From assembly GCF_020184175.1 (NCBI RefSeq), contig NC_065533.1:48460351-48524350 (forward strand): 64,000 bases of DNA, given 5' to 3'. Each line of letters opens with the position of its first letter. Within the stretch, counting starts at the first letter, position 1. Below the pieces are notes generated by a model, which saw only the letters and a program-made list of their open reading frames with translations, did not search any database and had not been told where the DNA came from. Below are positions 11,929-24,440 of the stretch, piece by piece. The translations under genes were made by a program, and so were the position numbers. The DNA is from Aphis gossypii (taxonomy: Eukaryota > Arthropoda > Insecta > Hemiptera > Aphididae).

Positions 11929-12298
11929 GGCTGGGGCTATACACGGCGTTTTCCGCCGCGTTTCGTACGCCGCGTTTCCCGTCGAATCGAAAATGCGTTG
12001 GTTTATATCGGAGTAGCTATACACAACGGATGTAATACGCCGCGTTTTAATCCGCGGCGGAAAACGCCGGCCGGCTTGCGTTTTGGCGGACGAACGCTGA
12101 AGTAATAAAAACGCAAACTCCTAATTTTACATTGTTTTAAATTAGGATGGGCTATACTGGTGACGGAAAACGTCACGTTTGCACCATAATTTTTTAGATA
12201 TTGTACAGATATCCGCGGCGGAATACGCTCGACGAATACGCCTTGTATAGCTAATCCGACGGGAAACGCGGCGGAAAACGCCGTGTGTAGCCCCAGCC
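11929..12298. mobile_element. Harbinger-like GC-rich MITE, copy 1
   Basis: Ends are GGCTGGGGCTATACACG and its near-complement CGTGTGTAGCCCCAGCC, with long imperfect inverted repeats rich in CGCCGCGTTT. TTA directly flanks both ends (11,926-11,928 and 12,299-12,301). A 3-bp TTA duplication together with GG-starting ends fits PIF/Harbinger. It is 370 bp and much more GC-rich than its surroundings. The open frames in this region on both strands reflect composition and are not genes. Confidence 0.8.
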
Positions 12299-12301
12299 TT
12301 A

Positions 12302-12452
12302 GGCCGGAGCTATACACGGCGTAATCCGCCGCGTTTTCCGTTGAACTAAAAATGCGTTGGTTTATATCGGAGTATAGCTATACACGACGGATGTATAATA
12401 CGCCGCGTTTTTATTGCTTCGGATTCGGCCGCCAAAACGCAAGCCAGCTTGT
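12302..12452. mobile_element. Truncated Harbinger-like MITE
   Basis: It starts GGCCGGAGCTATACACGGCG immediately after the TTA that ends the previous element. It follows the left half of that element (GGTTTATATCGGAGTA, CGCCGCGTTT) and is lost after about 12,452, so only one terminus is present. Confidence 0.75.
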
Positions 12453-12489
12453 ATTGTCTACGTCTTATACACGTACGACATAATATGAT

Positions 12490-12780
12490 CATTTGAAAAA
12501 GTTGAGTTTCAAAAAGGTCATAACTTACTTAAAATAATTAGGTATACCTATATCAATAAAAGTCTACGTGAGGCCCTATAGATACTAATTTTACCTTTAA
12601 ATTTTATAATAGATCAATTCACTCTATATACATATAATATCAAAACTAACAGCATACTTTTGAAACTGGTGAACGAAAATTTGCCATATTATACGTGGGA
12701 AAGACGGAGATAACACACGCTAGTATAACGTTCTCTTAAGCTATTATGCGTAAAAAAAGTTTTAATATTGATTCTTTTCC
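12490..12780 (+). repeat. Dispersed repeat family S, copy 1
   Basis: It shares a layout with 32,040-32,245 and 46,820-47,035: an ATATCAATAAAAG block, an ACCTTTAAATTT block, AACGAAAATTTG or a variant, AGACGGAGATAACACA, and an ending near ATAACGTTCTCTTAA. No terminal inverted repeats or coding potential were seen. The element class is unknown. Confidence 0.65.
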
Positions 12781-13458
12781 AACACTAACTTAAATTAAGA
12801 TAGGTACTATATGTATATTAAAAATTAAATTAAATTCTAAATATAATTATCTTTTAAATAATAAGTACCTATTTAATAAATTTTAATTTAAAGCATTCGT
12901 CAGTAGAAATATCAACTAACACGTTCGCGTTAAAGCAAATAAGTAAAGAGAAACGATGAGTTGTATTGGACATTTGGACGCATAGAGAAGAGAAACGTTC
13001 GTTTAAACTTCATAATCTTACCTGAATTAATAGATATAATTCCACGAGTGGTTGCTCGAACAGGAGTATCCTTGAGATGGATTATAGTTATAACTATATG
13101 GTCTTTAACAAGGAGAAGGTTGCACACGCGATGAGAACTGGCGTAATAAAATGTTGTAAAAAAAAAAAAATAAATAAATAAATAAAAGAGGTAAGTAGCA
13201 GGAAGACTGTATTACAAATATCGACAATGATGTTCAACACGATTTCGCGGAATGAAATGAAAAAAATGGTCAGCACTCGACAACAATAAGTTAATGACAA
13301 TGATTGTAATAGCGCTAGTAATGCGGCGTGCCGAATGAATCATCATACACGTTACATGCGATGACGCTCGTTGAACTCTCCCCGCTACAACGATACGGAG
13401 GCGATTAATTTGTCCGCTGATTTGCACAATACGTTAATTGAAAAAACATTAAGTGGTG
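12781..13458. other. Intergenic, weak exon-like signal only
   Basis: On the minus strand, AATTCAG followed by GTAAGATT near 13,020 looks like a splice donor after a short open frame, but I cannot find a matching upstream acceptor and start or a recognisable product. A poly-A run followed by (AAAT)n lies at 13,157-13,188, possibly an old retroposon tail. Confidence 0.35.
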
Positions 13459-14005
13459 GTCGTAGCCCATTCGGCTACCATTTTCCTAAACGGCTCCCGT
13501 TTTGTAAAAAGATCAATTTCCAAACGGCTCCGGATTTTACAACACAAGTTCATTTTCATTTCATACCGACTTAAAACTGTCTCAAAAGAGGTGTGGTAAA
13601 CTTTTGTTGGTGTAAATTGAGTAAATTATAAAACCTATACAGAAAAATCATAAATTGAGAGTTTTTTATTAAAATAATATTAAATTTTGCTGTTAAAAAA
13701 ATAATAAAAAATATATGTACAATGTAGGTATATTATACATATAAGTAGAAGTATAAAAAAAAAATATATATTTCGCAATTTTTTATATACCTAATCCATA
13801 CGTGTTATTTCACCAGATGAAAATTTTTCTCCTAATGAACTCTAGTTCTTTTAAAAAATTTAGGTGTGTGACACATGAGTGAGCTTTAATTTAATTTTTT
13901 TCTACGGGAGCCGTTTAGGTATTTACCTGTTTGTTAGACCTTTTTTGACGGGAGCCGTTTGGAAATAAGCTGCAAACAATAGACGGGAGCCGTTTGGGAT
14001 CCGAC
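13459..14005. mobile_element. Element with inverted clusters of AAACGGCTCCCGT
   Basis: Near the left side the motif AAACGGCTCCCGT or a variant occurs at about 13,466 (degenerate), 13,487 and 13,521. Near the right side its complement ACGGGAGCCGTTT occurs at 13,904, 13,948 and 13,983. The outer ends GTCGTAGCCC and GGGATCCGAC are roughly complementary. The inverted, iterated subterminal motif is what transposase-binding sites look like. No clean target duplication was found, so the borders are approximate. Confidence 0.55.
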
Positions 14006-16599
14006 AAAATTGGTTTGGCATAACTTAACCTATGTTCTCCAGCTACAATAGCCGCGCCGGGAATGTATTGGTACAATGGATTATTATAATTAATCTGTTC
14101 TGCGATACTATTAAATAGTATTTAAATTGAAATAAACTAATAAATAAATGTACCTATGCTATTAAAACAGGATGTCGCCAGAGTTCATTCCGATGATTGT
14201 ATTATACCTTTTAATAATAGCCCAAGTGCGTCCACAATATTATCGCTGATAATATTATAATATACTATATATTAGTACCTATAATTAAAACCTACTAAGT
14301 ATTCGTAAATCGTAACTATAGTCTATAACATTAGTCTTTGACCTTCTACAGTTTAATAATATGTAGTGAAGTGTATACATCTAAAAGTTTTATTAAAATA
14401 TTAATATTTACATTTAATATATTAATTTCTAGATTTGATTATGTGAAAATCACCGCATTAAAATTTCAACCAAAAATAAATAAGTAAATAATATAAAAAT
14501 ATAAATTTTAAGTAAAAATTTATACATTCACCCAAAATTTTTAAAATATTTTCGTTTTAAGCTCATCGATATACTTAGGATTATGAAAAAAATCTGAAAT
14601 AATATTTTAAGTTATAGGTGATAATTGTGTAAATTAATCTACTTTTACACGTAAAACATAGTCGACTGCTCAATCGTAGGCCCTAAGACGTCGCGTGGCT
14701 ATTCATCAACTCATTATCTCGTTGAATGTAGTCATTTTTTAATTTTTGGATTTTCTACGTATATAACATTAATGTCTATGGGCACATGAATATAATATGG
14801 GTACTCATTTTGATTTCTGTTTCTATTATTTCTGTTGGTATTGTTTTATACGTTTGATTGACTGTTATTATACATGTTTAGAATTAAACTATTTAAATAA
14901 AATCTAAATTATAGGTAGGTATTATAATTATGGTGTTTAAAATTACAATAGAAAATATGCAATAACATGTATATAGGGAAGAAGTGATTTATTTTTTTAG
15001 TTATGGACAATTTTAAATCTTAACCCAGGTATACTTACTACATATTTTCTGATATGTCTTTTAAACTATTCGACTTTTATTTACCTGTACATATTTTTAT
15101 TTAAAATTTAATTAATTGCTTATGATTTATCAAATAACATTAGTACACAAGAAATTAACAATTAATTTAATTAATATTTAATTAAATACAAGTTAATAAG
15201 TATAAAACTATAAAGTTAACATTAAATGATAAATATAATAATGATCAATTTTCACAATTTTTTTATTCAATAAAATTGTTTGTTAATTTTGATTTAATTT
15301 TTAATTTATGACGTACCTCTTTGATAGCATAATAAATACTCTTCAAAATAAAAATAAATAGGTAGGTACTAGGTACATAGGGAAGTTGAATAGTTTTGAA
15401 GATGTAGGTATCAATAAATGTGTGGTACATATACATAGGTAATGATTTATTTAAGTGTACATACACAGCTATTTTATTTTATTTTTTTGATATCCAACTT
15501 TTAGAGTGCTTTCGTAATAATATGACGGCAGCCAAAATAACCTAATTTCTATGCACGTAGCCAACCAGCCGTTTATTTTTCCCAGGACACATTGAATATT
15601 AGATATTATACCTACATGATGTATATAATTGTAATAATTAAACGGATCGAGTGCTCGTAAACGATAAATATTATGTAGATATTTAATAGTAGTAAATAAT
15701 AATAATTAAATACTCAACTACGTTCAACGAGTAACGGAGTAATTCAGCATTCAGTGCTTTAATTCATTTACCTATCTACGTTCACGACGTTCACAAATTC
15801 ACGTGCATACGATGACGAGAATTTAAGTCACAAAATCAGAGAAATCAGTAAAGCACTAAACAGCTATTGCTATTCGGCATTATCGTTCCCTGTTATATCT
15901 ATTAATAATAAATAATAATCGCGGATTTCGGTAAACACCACAAAAATAAAAATAACAGCGCGAAGCGTTCTGTGAATTGCGATCATTGGGAATCATGGAG
16001 ATTTTTCGAAAACATACTACGACTTAATAATTTATAAATAAATATCACTAATAATTATTATTATTGCGATTATAATATAGGTATAATCAATAATTTATAC
16101 ACAACAAAGTATCACACGAAACACGGAGATAATAGTTATATAATAAAATAGTTATATATAATATATTATCGTCATCATGACAAAATAGATTTACGATCAA
16201 CAATATTTGTATTAATAATTTTGGTCGCAGTAAAATGTTATTAATTCACTAATTATTGCAATAATATCTATACCCAAGAACAAAAGATACATAAAAAAAA
16301 TTATATCATTAAAACTTACTATATTAATGTTATTAGGTAATATTGTAATAATATTATAGTGTATATATCGTGTGTACCTACTGTGTGTTATGTAATACCT
16401 GTTCAATATTAATTTATATTTTTAATTTTACATTATTTAAATGTTTTCAGAAAATTTCAATGAAAATATTAGATATAAATTTAACCAAATGAAAATATTA
16501 CACGGAAAATAACACGTCGATAACTAAATATTATTTTAATATTATGACGTGGTTTGAAATAATTGCTATCTGGGTATATGTTATAAATTATAATACAAT
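14006..16599. other. AT-rich intergenic, no gene seen
   Basis: Read on both strands without finding a splice-bounded exon, RNA gene or element terminus that I can defend. A slightly more GC-rich patch lies at 15,770-16,010. Confidence 0.45.
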
Positions 16600-17315
16600 G
16601 AATTTTTGGGAACGAACTATCGCAAGCGTCTGCAGTGATTGATATCAAAGGCTGGGGCTATACACGGCGTATTCTGCGTCGTTTCGTACGCCGCGTTTCC
16701 CGTCGAATCGAAAATGCGTTGGTTTATATCGGAGTAGCTATAATACACAACGGACGTAATACGCCGCGTTTTAATCCACGACGGAAAACGACGGCCGGCT
16801 TGCGTTTTGGCGGACGAACGCCGAAGTAATAAAAACGCAAACTCCTAATTTTACATTATTTTAAATTAGGATGGGCTATACCGGTGACGGAAAACGTCGA
16901 GTTTGCACCATAATTTTTTAGATATTGTACAGATATCCGCGGCGGAATACGCTCGACGGATACGCCTGGTATAGCTAATCCGACGGGAAACGCGGCGTAC
17001 GAAACGCGGCTGAAAACGCCGTGTGTATAGCCCCAGCCTTAGCTTATATCGAAGTAACTCTACACGATGGACGTAATAGTCCGCGATTTTTTCCGCGGCG
17101 GAATATAATAATGTAATAATAATATATAATAATATAATAAGCGAAAGCCGAAGTAATAAAAACGCGGCGTATTACGTCCGTCGTGTATAGCTACTCCGAT
17201 ACAAGTCAACGCATTTCCAATTCGACGGAAAACGCCGTGTATAGCCCCAGCCAAATGGAGATACGAATATACGCAGAAAAAGAATCACGGTAAAAAAATC
17301 CGAGGCATAAAAAGT
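16600..17315 (+). repeat. Repeat R flank (copy D') interrupted by Harbinger-like MITE
   Basis: The sequence on either side of the GC-rich insert (GAACGAACTATCGCAAG..TCTGCAGTGATTGATATCAAA, then TGGAGATACGAATATACGC AGAAAAA) matches the uninterrupted stretch at 23,705-23,776. The latter therefore serves as a paralogous empty site. Confidence 0.8.
16650..17252. mobile_element. Harbinger-like GC-rich MITE, composite copy 2
   Basis: The outer ends GGCTGGGGCTATACACGG and CCGTGTATAGCCCCAGCC are flanked by AAA on both sides (16,647-16,649 and 17,253-17,255). Inside, a complete right terminus also ends at 17,038 followed by TTA, then about 214 bp of further related sequence leads to the outer end. The structure looks like one MITE nested in, or fused to, another. 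The inner unit of 389 bp corresponds to the element at 11,929-12,298. Confidence 0.78.
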
Positions 17316-18079
17316 TCGCTGTTGAAAAGTCCTAAACCTACAAAATGGCGAAGTAAAATTTCTGGTAGGTATATATTAAATATGTATGCATAACAATATA
17401 ATGTTAAAAAAAAAATAGCTTACCTATTTAACTATAGGAGGTATATGAATAACCACCCACAATTATTTTGGTATACTTTTTGTTGACTTACAATTACTGA
17501 CATTTTTCTTTCGAAAGCAACTTACTAATCGACCAACAAAATTTCGAATTAAACTAACAAAATTATTGACAACTACAATTATTATTCGTCCGTTCGGTTA
17601 CCCATACGGTGTATGTACACTGCGGTACACGCCACACGGTGGATATATCCAGCAAATATAGATATCTTTATCTATATTAACAATATAGGATGTATAGTCC
17701 AACGACTCTAATGAGTACCTAAAACTCGAGACACCAGATAATTAAGATAAAAACAATGGACAGTTGTACCTATTTGATTATTATATATATTTATATATAT
17801 TATTATTATTACGTGCAGTCAAAAGCTAAGCAGCGTTTATATTTTTAATATTGCCGATATTGGTATCTACCTACAGGCTACGGGCTACAAGGTTATTTAT
17901 TAATTTCGTCAGGTAAATCATTTAGTTACAATTTATATTAATACTAATTGGAAGTTTGATTGTGTATATTGTATAACATCGTATTTTTATTTTACCTAAT
18001 TATATGTACTGGACTTTTTGGTAGTACCTATATATACCACAGAAAAACGATCTAAATATTTGAATCATATTATATTGTA
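17256..18079. other. AT-rich spacer and start of repeat R copy D
   Basis: No gene. From about 18,040 the sequence CAGAAAAACGATCTAAATA..GAATCATATTATAT matches 23,770-23,800, marking repeat R copy D just before the Helitron insertion. Confidence 0.5.
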
Positions 18080-19483
18080 CTAGCTGACCCCGTGCACTTC
18101 GTTTCCCGTTAAAAATGCCAATTATTATTAATTTTTTTTTTAATATTCGGTTTAGCGGTGTTCAAAACTTATAGACATTTTCATTGACCATTTTAATTCT
18201 CAAAAAACTTGTGCCAAGCACCACTTTTAAAATGCGAATTTTGTAAAATATTTTCTTATTGCACACTAAATTTTTGGTACGTATGTATCGTGTAAATTGC
18301 GGGTCTCGAACTATCATTGTTCAATCAGTCATGAGATTGGTTTACATTTACCAAGTGTTTAGCACAGTGTAAACATAATACTTAAAATGTTTATTATAGT
18401 ACATTATTATACTAGAAACTTATAAGCCACATCTATACACAAAAAAAATTAAATTAACTTAACTGTACCATAATGATAATTAACTATAAAAAGCTTAAGT
18501 TAAAACAATACACAATTTAACTGAATAAATTAATAAGTTAAAAACAAAAATAACTAACTAGTTAAGTTAAAAAAATTAAAAAATTAACTTTTTAACAAGT
18601 TAATGATCATCATTGATTTTTTGAGTACATGAGTTAGAACTAGCCTATTTGCGTTATACCCAGGAGACATCCACTTGGAGGTTGGTTAGAATGTTTCCCA
18701 ACAATTTTGTTTTTTGTTACGTTAAGGTAATTGTCGGATGTAAAAATTATTATGAATTAGAATAATTTTAAAAAATAAAAATAAAAATATTATATATTAT
18801 TTAGTAATACATAATACCGCGGACTCAACACGGGTTTTTTTTTTATTATTTTTTTATTAAATATCTCGGGACCCAACTTGCGTTTTTCCGCCCGTAAGAC
18901 TCTTTTATGACTTATGATTATACGAGCAGTATATTATCAGGTAGACAATCCACTCGCGGTGGATTGGGGATCCCGCGAGATGTATACGTAAATTTATAAT
19001 TTATAACCCTTAAGTTTCAAAGTTATATCAATTTTTTTTAATATGGTGGATAAGATATACAATAATGTGCCAGCTTATCATTGTGTCTTAATCTCAGAAA
19101 CTACTGGTTCAAATTGAAAAATTATTTTTGTGTTGGATAGTCCACTTGTCAAAGAAGGCTTTAAGCTATATAACATTAAGCTGCGACCAATAGGAGCAAA
19201 TCATCAGTGAAAAATGTTGCAAAAACGGGGAAAATAAATAATAATAATAAAAAATTGTTACCATGGTTACCGAAAATAAAATAATAATAATAATCGGTAT
19301 AGGTATTTTTAATTTTTATTATTTTTTTTAATTTTCCGTGCAACTTTCTTAATTTTTTCTTACATAAGAACTTTGTCTGATAATTACGAATACAATAAAA
19401 AAAAGAATTAACGAAATCGGTCCAGCCGTTCACACGTGATACCGTGACCAAGGAAAATAGGGATTCATTTTTATATATAGAGA
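18080..19483 (-). mobile_element. Non-autonomous Helitron 1
   Basis: Read on the minus strand it begins TCTCTATATATAAAAATG at 19,483 and ends GGTCAGCTAG at 18,080. The flanking bases are A before the TC end and T after the CTAG end, so it sits between A and T with no duplication, the Helitron rule. The body is 1,404 bp with no Rep/helicase frame. The host sequence rejoins as repeat family R (compare 23,785-23,830). The 3' hairpin is weak here, unlike the second Helitron. Confidence 0.78.
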
Positions 19484-20960
19484 TATATTATTCTCATTTG
19501 TCATTATTTTAAATAAATATATAGTGAGTTATTGAATCTAAGTTGCGATGATATTTGTGATAATTATATTAATATTAGGTATTATCAGTGAGATACACGA
19601 AAACACTGTAAATAATATTTTAAATTTGTCTCCAATTATTAAGCGATTATATTTACATTATATGTTTATTGTTTTATATTAAAATACGATATTTAAACAA
19701 TATCCGCTTAAAATACATCTAAATGTCAAATAGAGGACAATCTCATTTTTGTTATAATATTGTTCATTCGTTCTAATCAGTAATTGATAGAAATATTCCT
19801 CAAACAGTAAATGTTAAATATTTCCTTAAACAATTATTTGATTAGTGATTGCGACATAATTATTATTGTCTGCAAAGATTAACTTTTAATGGGATGTTTT
19901 CGATATGAGATTTAGTCATCCAAATTATATAGTTTTATTTTTTTCTTTAACAGTTAAAATGCACGCTTTTATTCCGTATTCATCAAAATTATATTACTAA
20001 TTAATATGTATGATAGAGTAAATATAAAATAATATTTTTTTAGTTATAGGGACCTATCGAGTAAAATAAAAATACTTTATTAACTATAACTAGGGCTGGG
20101 ATTTTGATGCAAATGCATCTTTTTTTCTAGCGTTTCAAAACGTTGCTCCATAAGTATAAAATGTGTGTTGGGCGATGCTGATTAATTTAAAGTAATTTTT
20201 ATTTTGTATTTTTTTGCATTTTTTGTCATAATTAACCTTAAATGCATTTTTAGAGCATTTTTCACAATTTGTTCATCTTATGAACGAAAATTGTTACGAT
20301 GAACAAGATATTTTCGGCTAACTGCCGACGCGCCACGGTACGATTTATAAATTATACAGCACTACAATCGATTATCGTCGATAACAATTTTATCATAGCT
20401 AAGAATTTCCTTTTAAATTATCGCTGTTATATACTTATTGGTTAATATGGGCTAGCAAAAACAAGTTAAAATATTAAACAATTTTTTTTTTAATTATTAT
20501 TTTATAATGAATGATTAAGAAAATAGAAATACAACAAAACAAAACAATTAACAACGTACAACACTACAACGTACAATAACAAAATACTAATTATACAATT
20601 TTTTTTAAATTTTTTTATTAAGCCTTAATAAATATAAATGCATTTTTTGAGTTTTTTAAGTCATTTTGCATTTTTTAAGATTTTTTAGGGCATTAAAATC
20701 CTAGCCCTAACTATAACTTATAAGACTGTTTTAATTATATTGTCGACAGATCAATTAAACGAGTGTGACAGTTCGAATCGTTCGCAAACGGACTACTGTC
20801 TGTAGCTTGTCAGTTTATGTAGCAGCTGATTAACCTATCTGATCTGTAAGGCGTGTACCTTGCTATGCGTATTGCGTTGTCGTTGTATATAGTTCATAAA
20901 TATGTGACCGCAGTACTATATTACGAAAATAAGACGAGTGTGTTGATTAAATTATACCTA
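19484..20960 (+). repeat. Dispersed repeat family R, copy D
   Basis: It continues after the Helitron with CTCATTTGTCATTATTTTAAATAAATATATAG, parallel to 23,823 onward, and runs to ATTAAATTATACC near 20,950. It is interrupted by the MITE at 20,092-20,708, whose flanks join in copies A and B. Confidence 0.78.
20092..20708 (+). mobile_element. AGGGCTGGGATTTT MITE, copy 1
   Basis: The ends AGGGCTGGGATTTTGATGC and GCATTAAAATCCTAGCCCT are imperfect inverted repeats of about 19 bp. AACTATAACT abuts both sides exactly (20,082-20,091 and 20,709-20,718). Ten bases is longer than the usual 8-bp hAT duplication; two may be chance or preserved from a tandem sequence. The interior is T-rich with repeated GCATTTTT words and no coding frame. 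A second copy lies at 55,096-55,823. Confidence 0.82.
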
Positions 20961-23689
20961 AAACTTTTATCGTTTAAAAAATACTTTCATCAACCAACTA
21001 AAATGCTAAAAATAAAATAGATAACTTTAATAGCATAATATTATAAAAGGTATAATATTATTATTTATGATATACCTACTTGGTTGTATTATAGTTCCTT
21101 CCTCCATTTTATTTCCAAGTAGTAAAATAAAAAAAAAAACAATACTTATTGCAATGCCACCTCCTTCCGTTGCACCATAATATATACACGATAGGTACCG
21201 GTTATACTCGTATGTGTATAGGCGTATAGCAGTCAGTATCGGACAAAACATAATATCCAAAATACAGTAATTCACTTGACACCTAATGTAGGTACAGCCA
21301 CCTTATTTGCGTTTTTTTTTTCTGAAATCATGTAAATGAATTAATTCATTACTCCAATAATAAGTACATGCAAGTACTGTAAGTTTTAGTAAAAGTATAA
21401 ATCATACTAGTATTTTATAAAATCGTATAGTCTGTCATAACTCAAAATCAATGATTGTTGGAAAATAATTTGCATACAGTAAAGAAAATATAGGTATAAC
21501 TCACGAACAGTTGGGGATTTATCATGTTTAATGTATTTTTATTGGTAAAATGTTGGATTATTCTATTTGATCATACAAAAATTATATTAATTATCTCCAC
21601 CATATAGGTACCTTTATTGACAAATTATTATATTAACATTATAGTTTTTTTAAATATACCAGTCACACACTACCAAATCGATGAAATTTAATAGCAAAGT
21701 TGTATTTAGGGTGTTTGTAACATATCTATAATGATCAGGAGCGGTGGTTCTTAACCTTTTTTTTAAACGCAGCACACATTACCTATTTTACACATAATTT
21801 TAGTATACACGAGAAACGTTTTCTTCAATGCAGAACCTTTTTTTTAGGTTATCGTATAATGTATTGCATATTGATAAATGATAATGAAAATTTAGTGCTG
21901 GGAAATTTTTATTTTTAATAATAATACTATAACAATATCTAGTGTCTCGACGACCGGTGACGTTAAAAACTAACTATTAAAATAATTAACTAATATAATA
22001 CTATAGTTTTAAACGGACAATATTATTAACGAAGATATAGATTTCTATATATATATATATAGATAATGATACTACAATATTGTTGCGGATCATGGAATAA
22101 TTTTTAATCACTAAAGGTTCAAAAAATTGTTGAATATTTAACAATCCATATGTTTTCGAATATATGTATATTTATGGGCAAGACGTAGGTATCTGATTAT
22201 TTTCAACGAGTTTGGAATGCACAATCGGTAAAGGTCATTTATCTGTGACGATGGCGATAGAATATTGCAGCTGTGCACAAAAGGCTAAGCATGTGGGGTC
22301 CTGCTGCGAACACAGTATTCTGTAGAAGACCCTAAATAAAAATTATTGTTTGAACCCTGACACAATAATACTTGTTGTGTCCTTTTTCGTTTTTCGTGCG
22401 ACGCAGTTTGTTAGTAGTGTATAACATATCGGCATAATATGAGTATATTATAGTATGTGTTTTCTTCTTCTTAGGATTTAACGGCTGTTATTACTTATTG
22501 CCCATTATACTGAAGAGTATTGCTGTTATATTATTATTATTATATACCCTTATAATCGTTTTCGTGCACTCAATGATGTAATATATTTTTTAAAAATATA
22601 ATTTTTAATCTTGACGAAGGTTTATATTGCATTCGGTACATGTATTTAGTGACGTTAAATAGAACCGGGAGAGATATGTATATATTATATTATCCTTAAA
22701 AATGGCTATTTCAATCAAAGATTATAAATTATGGTGTTAGTAGACCTTGTGAAAATATTGTTGTCTTCTTGTTGTACTTTATTTTATATGGTTTATATGG
22801 AAACGACCGTTATCGAGTGAGAGATTAATAGTTACCTACACGACTGGTGTGGCGCCAGTTTACTTCAAAAAATACCTGTACGACCCGGTAAGAAAACCGA
22901 TAATATAATATTATGTAGGTACGGTGAGATATTTGAAATAAAAAATAATAGTGAGTTTATTCTGTTGAATATAAGGAAAATAATATCTTTATCACTGAAC
23001 ACGATTTCATATATATAAAATTTCTTATTTAAAAATTAATATAGCGTAGTTGTTTGTTAAAAAAAATCAATTCCCATGTATTGCAGTAAATCGCTGTTGG
23101 TAATTTTATTTTACGTCCATATACAGACATAATGGGTATTATCATCGTAAAATAAAGTCCAGTTTGAAATTACTTCAAATTAGCGTGTGATATTTAGTTT
23201 ATTACATTTTCGTATCCGTAAAACAAACATTTTTTCATGTGTTTTAGTCGGTTATATTCTAAGGAATATGTAGTATATGTCTATTATACGATAAGGCTTG
23301 TTGTGTGCAAAGTAAATTAATTTTACCCGTGTATGTGTGCCACACACTTTGCCCTTTGCCCACAAACCGTATATACGCATTCACACAATATGTCAAATAA
23401 TAAAAATACAATTTTACACCAAATTAATTTTTAAACAGAAATATTATTCTGCTATATTATATTTTAATAAAAATTAAATTGGACAATTGAAAGTGTCACA
23501 ATTTTGTTACAGCAGAAAGTCTAAAAACGATTTTCTATTACCGACTGTAGAAAGATCTATTATATAATTTAAAAAAAATGTGCTGATGCAACAAGCATGT
23601 TTAAATTACTTTTGTTTTTTATATAGTGTAAAAATATTTTATAAGCCGTGTATATATTGAGATCATATAAAGGGAAAATACGCGTATAA
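20961..23689. other. Intergenic with hAT end remnant
   Basis: GGTGGTTCTTAACCTTTTTTTT near 21,744 resembles the start of many hAT elements (the CAGCGGTTCTTAACC type), but no matching right end was found. A (TA)n tract lies at about 22,047-22,061. No gene was identified. Confidence 0.4.
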
Positions 23690-24440
23690 TACAATGTATT
23701 GTGAGGAACGAACGACCGCAGGGACATCTGCAGCGATTGATGTCAAAAGAAGACACGAATACGCAGAAAAACGATATATACATTTGATTCATATTATATA
23801 TATATATATATATTATTGTATACTCTCATTTACCATTATTTTAAATAAATATGTAGTGATTGAATCTAAGTAAATAGCGATGATATGATTTTTTATGCAT
23901 TGAACATAGTGTAATAATTATAATAATTATTATCCATGCATTGTACGAAAACACTGTGTAAATAATATTTTAAATTTGTCTCCAATTATTAAGTGATTAT
24001 ATTTACATTATATGTATAAATGTTTATAATTTATTAAATACGATATTAAAACTATGATATGCGAAAATACTTCTAAATGTCAAATAATGAAGTAAAAGAT
24101 AATCTCATTTTTGTTTGTTCATTCGTTCTAATCAGTGATTGATTGAAATATTTCTCAAACAGTAAATGTCAAATACTTAAATATTTAAACATTTTAAATA
24201 ATTATTTAATTAGTGATTGACATAATTATTATCATTGACAAAGGTCAACTTTTAATGAACCATTATTTAGATGCATGAGATTTGGTTATCCTGCAAATTA
24301 TATATAGTTAGTTTTATTTTTCTCTCTAATTAGATTGCATATTTTTATTCATGAAAATTATAATACTAATATCTAATTGATACATATATTTAAAAGTAAA
24401 TATAAAATATATTTTTTTTGGTTATCTATTGGTAATAAAA
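23690..24440 (+). repeat. Dispersed repeat family R, copy E (uninterrupted)
   Basis: This copy lacks the Harbinger-like insert found at 16,650 and the Helitron found at 18,080, so it shows the pre-insertion arrangement: ATTGATGTCAAAAGAAGACACGAAT, then CAGAAAAACGATATATAC, then CTCATTTACCATTATTTTAAATAAATATG. A (TA)n run sits at 23,795-23,812. Confidence 0.8.

Noticed and set aside
12003..12317. 104-codon minus-strand frame
   Set aside because: It lies inside the GC-rich Harbinger-like MITE; a related short frame appears in the other copy for the same reason. No protein family is recognisable.
12930..13127. Possible minus-strand exon ending at AATTCAG|GTAAGATT
   Set aside because: Start would be non-ATG, no acceptor or upstream exon found, and no family recognised.
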